A stretch of DNA of 64,000 nucleotides from Coriaria nepalensis (lineage: Eukaryota; Streptophyta; Magnoliopsida; Cucurbitales; Coriariaceae), in assembly GCA_027186245.1 (NCBI GenBank), contig CP114483.1, positions 29,704,642-29,768,641 of the forward strand. Direction: 5' to 3'. Shown here in pieces: positions 60,401 to 64,000 of the stretch. The notes below the pieces were generated by a model that saw only the letters and a program-made list of their open reading frames with translations, had not been told where the DNA came from and ran no database searches. Numbering within the stretch: position 1 is the first letter of the stretch; each line of letters begins with the position of its first letter. Made by a program: the position numbers and the translations under genes.

Positions 60401-62760
60401 TCATGCATACAAATTGTTATTTGCAACTTTATAACATTATGGTAGCTTCCCTACATTCAAGAATACTTGACCACACGCAAAAAGCTTTAGAACCTTTACA
60501 GCCATCCAAAGATTTGAGTTTGGAAAAATATAGACCCTTCAAAACCAAAACCACAGAGCATTTAGTCATTTTCTTTAGTCTTACACACAATTTTTGTCAC
60601 AAATTAGTCCCTAAGTTTCTAGGAAATTTTAATTGTTCATTCGAGCACATATCAAATTAAAATTTCCTACAACATGTCTCGTGTCATATTTTATAATTAA
60701 ATTTCTTAAGATGTACTAATTCTAAAAAATATTAAATATTAAATATAAATTAATAGTATCCTAATTCTATTATTGAATTTTCTCCTTATTATTACTTCTA
60801 TGATTGATGAAAATATCACAACTTATTAATAAATGATAAATCTTCTTATAATATTATCAAATTGCTTAATAAATTAAAACATAAATCAAAGTAATTATTA
60901 TTTAATTCTCTCTCAATAAATAAATATTATTTAATTTACTATAAAGTTTTATATTTATAACATAATTATATTTAAGGATAACAAAACTAGTTTAAAAATA
61001 AATAAATAAATAAAAAAACACTTTCGAAGGAGAAGATGGTCAAATAGAAGAATTGAAAAAGTTTATTTTTATTTAATCACATAATTACTATCTTTAAGCC
61101 ACATAAAGTTAGGTTGAAAAAAGATAATATTTGAAATTAAGAAAGGATATGATGGTCGAATGGAAGAATTTCTTGCTATAATAATGACCCTAATTGCAAT
61201 CCACTTTTGGCATCTCAATTCCCAACCATTATTTGTCAAAGATCGATTTCCTTGTGACATACAAGCCACTAAAGTGGAATATTGATGTTGATGACATGCT
61301 ACATGTTTATTGAGATTCCCTACAAACTATATACTTCAATTTACCCTTTTAACCTCTATTTTCTTCCTCTTCCTCTTTTCTTTCCTTAGCCTTGCATAAT
61401 TTATTAACAAAGATCCACCCACCTTGTGCACGCCCCTAATCAATGTTATTCCTAGTCTCTAATCATAGTTGTAATTAAGAGAAACACACAAAATGCGTAA
61501 TTTTATAAGTGTAAAAAAAGTAGATTATCAAAGTTTTTCATAATAAGTAAATAAAATATATAAATTTTAAATGATATATTGGTAATTTTGTGTTTGTTTA
61601 TTAAAAAATGAAAAGTGTAAATTAAATTTACGGTATAATCTTATAATATTTATATTTAAAATTAGACCATATTCTTTAAGAAAATAATTTTCATTTATGA
61701 AAAATCTTAATTGAATAAACTAAAAATCATATCTTAAAATAATTTTAATTATATATATGTAAAAATTTTATGAGTCATAATTATTATACAGAAGTTTTAC
61801 AAGATTTTAATTTAATGAAGATAAAAATTTAAGTTTTGAAAAAATTTTGTAAAGGGAAACTACCCAACGTGAATCCATCCCACTCTTACAAAATAATGTA
61901 AGGGCTTTTTAGTCTCTAGCCCTAATAAAAATAGTAATAATAAAAGGTTACATTAACCACAAATCTGGATAGGATTCACCGATCTTGGTGTGAGCTTGAA
62001 AAATCCCCATTTCACGTTTTAAAAATGTAGATTTACGTATACAAAAGGCCAAGTTGGATGAATCCAGAGAAACCAATAAGATTCCTTATCAAAGAACTTT
62101 CGACCAAGACACGAGCAGTCACATAAATCCCCCTAAAAAAAGCATCTTTCACGTGATGACAAAGTGCATAATTGTTCATGGAATTTGCGAGACGAACTCC
62201 ACACTAGGTATTATTATCTAACAGTCTTCTTCCCTTACCTCATTCATTAATCTTTTGTTTTTTTTTTTCATTTCTTTTCTGTTGATTACTTTTTCTTCTT
62301 TGTTCTCTAGCCTTTATCAAGGAGGAATCTTTTTAAATAATGGACATGTGCAGATCCATAGAGATTATTTTAAAAGTTATATTTCTTTTGATACTTTTTT
62401 TATTTAATATCTATTGTCCCCTCCTTTTTTTTTTTTTTTGAACTTTTTACCATTTGAAATAAATTTAAAAAATAAAATAAAATTACCTATTATTCTTCGT
62501 GTGCATAAAAAATATCGGTAGTCTCTCTCTCTTCCATTCTCTTCGAACCCTATATCTCAAACTTACAAACCAGCATCTTACTTTCTCTTACATTCTTTTC
62601 GTTTCACTCTAATTGAAATCGTGTGATCTCATATTCTCTCATGTTCTCATTCTCTCCTCTTCTCCAAAATCTTCTTCCTTTTTTCTCATATGTTGGTATG
62701 TGCATCTTGTTCAAATTACATATGTAAATGACATGTACAATCTATTTGTGATTAAAAAGT
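60401..62760. other. AT-rich gene-free stretch
   Basis: No gene, no clear repeat. Poly(T) runs at about 62255 and 62430. Confidence 0.5.
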
Positions 62761-62770
62761 CTCTGATTTG

Positions 62771-62990
62771 AATACTCTACGGGTCGACAGGTGTTCATAA
62801 TACTCATCGACCCATAGAGTATTTCTTATCAGAGAATTTTAGTTTCTGTAGTGAAATATTCTATGGGTCGATGGACGTTCTGAACACTCGTCGACCTATT
62901 GAGTATTTCAAATCAAAGAGTTTTAGTCTCTGTACTACAATACTCTATGCGTCGATGGTTATTATGAATACTCATCGATGGGGTCATAGA
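62771..62990. repeat. 84-bp tandem repeat, three units, each with a hairpin
   Basis: Units begin at 62771, 62855 and 62939. Each has AATACTCTACGGGTCGA-like and TCGACCCATAGAGTATT-like arms that are reverse complements with about one mismatch, separated by about 20 bases, followed by a linker containing TTTTAGTTTCTGTA. Confidence 0.85.
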
Positions 62991-63239
62991 TTAATTTGAT
63001 TATACGGGCCGATGGGCCGATGAGATCGATAGAGACTTCGACCCATAGAGTAAACTAGTAGTTATGAGTATATTAGCATAACTTCTATGTTTCATACGGG
63101 CAGTTATGAGTAAATTAGCAGTTATGAGTATACGAGTCGATAGGTCGATGGGACAATGTGAGAATGAAAGTGATTACTATTATGAAATTATGGTTATGTT
63201 GGTTAATTTTATTTGTGTTAATTTATGTTGAATATTTTT

Positions 63240-63590
63240 ATCATATCCTAATATTATAACATTCGACTTAGAACCATAAAGGTCAAATGTTTCATCATTC
63301 TACCTAAAGGTTGAACTTTTGTATTTTAACATAATATTTAAACTTTAAATTTAAAACCCTAAAAGTTGAAACTTTCATCATTCAACCTAAAGGTCAAACA
63401 TTTCTATTTTGACCTAATGTTTAAATATTCGACTTCGAACCCTTAAGGTTAAATATTTTATCATTCAATCTAAAAGTTGAAATTTTCTATTATAACCCAA
63501 TGATAGAACCTTAAAGATGTCATATTTCATCATTGGACTTAAAGGTCAAACTTTTCTATCATGACTTAATATTTAAACATTAGATTTCAA
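63240..63590 (+). repeat. Satellite array related to that at 42.3 kb
   Basis: About four units of 80-85 bp containing TATTTAAACATTCGACTT, AGAACCATAAAGGTCAAA and TTCAACCTAAAGGTC words. They align with the 42269-42850 unit (TTTAAACACTACACTTAGAA, ATCATAAAGGTGTGA, GACTCAAAGGTTTGACC). Confidence 0.8.
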
Positions 63591-63639
63591 ATCATCATTC
63601 GAGCTTTCTATTAAAGGCCCCATCGACGAGTATAATCAA

Positions 63640-64000
63640 ATTTCTCTACGACTTCATCGACCCTATTGACAAATGATGGTCCTTTGACCTTGTTGATCTG
63701 TATAATAGCATAACCTACTAGTTTACTCTACGAGTCGAAAGCCTTATCAACCCGTAGAGTCGAAGGCCCCATCAACCCCATCGATGTATGTTGTATGTTC
63801 ATTATGATATATGTTCGGCCTAATTATTGGTTAATATATTGTTGATTTAAATCATCTTAGGCGTAATCAAACTACAAAACTCATTCAACAATTGAAAAAT
63901 AAAATTAAAGTGAAATAAAAAAAATACAAATTCATTATTTAACTCAAAATTCACAATCAATATTAAAAGTTAAATTTATATTAACAATCACAACTTAAAA
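63640..64000. other. Degenerate repeat tail, no gene
   Basis: 63.64-63.79 kb contains further copies of the CTCTACGAGTCGA / CAACCCGTAGAGTCGA motif; the last 200 bases are AT-rich without features. Confidence 0.5.

Noticed and set aside
1..64000. CRISPR array, bacterial operon, tRNA or rRNA gene
   Set aside because: None seen: repeats present are plant satellites and transposon parts, and no clover-leaf or rRNA sequence was recognised by eye.

Overview
This is nuclear DNA from a flowering plant, most likely a eudicot. It is AT-rich and has intron-bearing genes with GT-AG borders, degraded LTR retrotransposons and DNA transposons, and small non-autonomous elements. The conserved proteins are plant types: a CDPK-related kinase, a phytocyanin, the cyclophilin CYP40, a GARP/HHO transcription factor and TITAN-LIKE/SCNM1. 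I cannot name the species from the sequence alone.

Layout. 1-2.3 kb: exon 1, promoter and part of intron 1 of a CDPK-related kinase on the minus strand; the rest lies beyond the left edge. 4.9-8.3 kb: a decayed Ty1-copia element (plus strand) interrupted by an LTR-like block. 9.6 kb: a 60-bp copy of an exon from the neighbouring gene. 10.77-12.38 kb: TITAN-LIKE/SCNM1 (minus, 3 exons, 223 aa). 15.2-15.97 kb: an unrecognised two-exon reading frame beside a CACTA-type transposon end. 16.2-20.3 kb: a phytocyanin gene (minus, 2 exons, 167 aa) flanked by two copies of a duplicated block, one of which carries a hAT-type MITE. 21.7-30.75 kb: nested minus-strand Ty1-copia remains, including one with gag, integrase, reverse transcriptase (YVDD), RNase H and a 2-kb 3' LTR. 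33.45-37.78 kb: CYP40 (minus, 8 exons, 361 aa) with a 647-bp hAT element in intron 4. 39.4-45.1 kb: a Mutator-like (MULE) transposase relic (plus) and a DUF1985/Ulp1-type relic (minus), separated by a satellite array of about 83 bp. 46.5-47.7 kb: another Ty1-copia relic. 50.94-53.09 kb: an HHO/NIGT1-type GARP transcription factor (minus, 5 exons, 399 aa). 54.4-56.6 kb: a second DUF1985-type relic. 58.2-60.4 kb: an LTR-like block. 62.7-63.8 kb: an 84-bp hairpin-bearing tandem repeat and a second satellite array related to that at 42 kb.

The intact genes are unrelated single genes, all on the minus strand: signalling (CRK), minor-spliceosome-type RNA processing (TITAN-LIKE), apoplastic copper protein (phytocyanin), Hsp90 co-chaperone (CYP40) and nutrient-type transcriptional control (HHO). 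They do not form a pathway or cluster. The rest is mostly transposon debris of several ages. I found no clearly novel biochemical system. The most interesting signals are the two hAT insertions with readable target-site duplications (one with its empty paralogous site in the same window), the repeated satellite/hairpin module that recurs near Ulp1-type MULE relics, and the local duplication of a TITAN-LIKE exon fragment.
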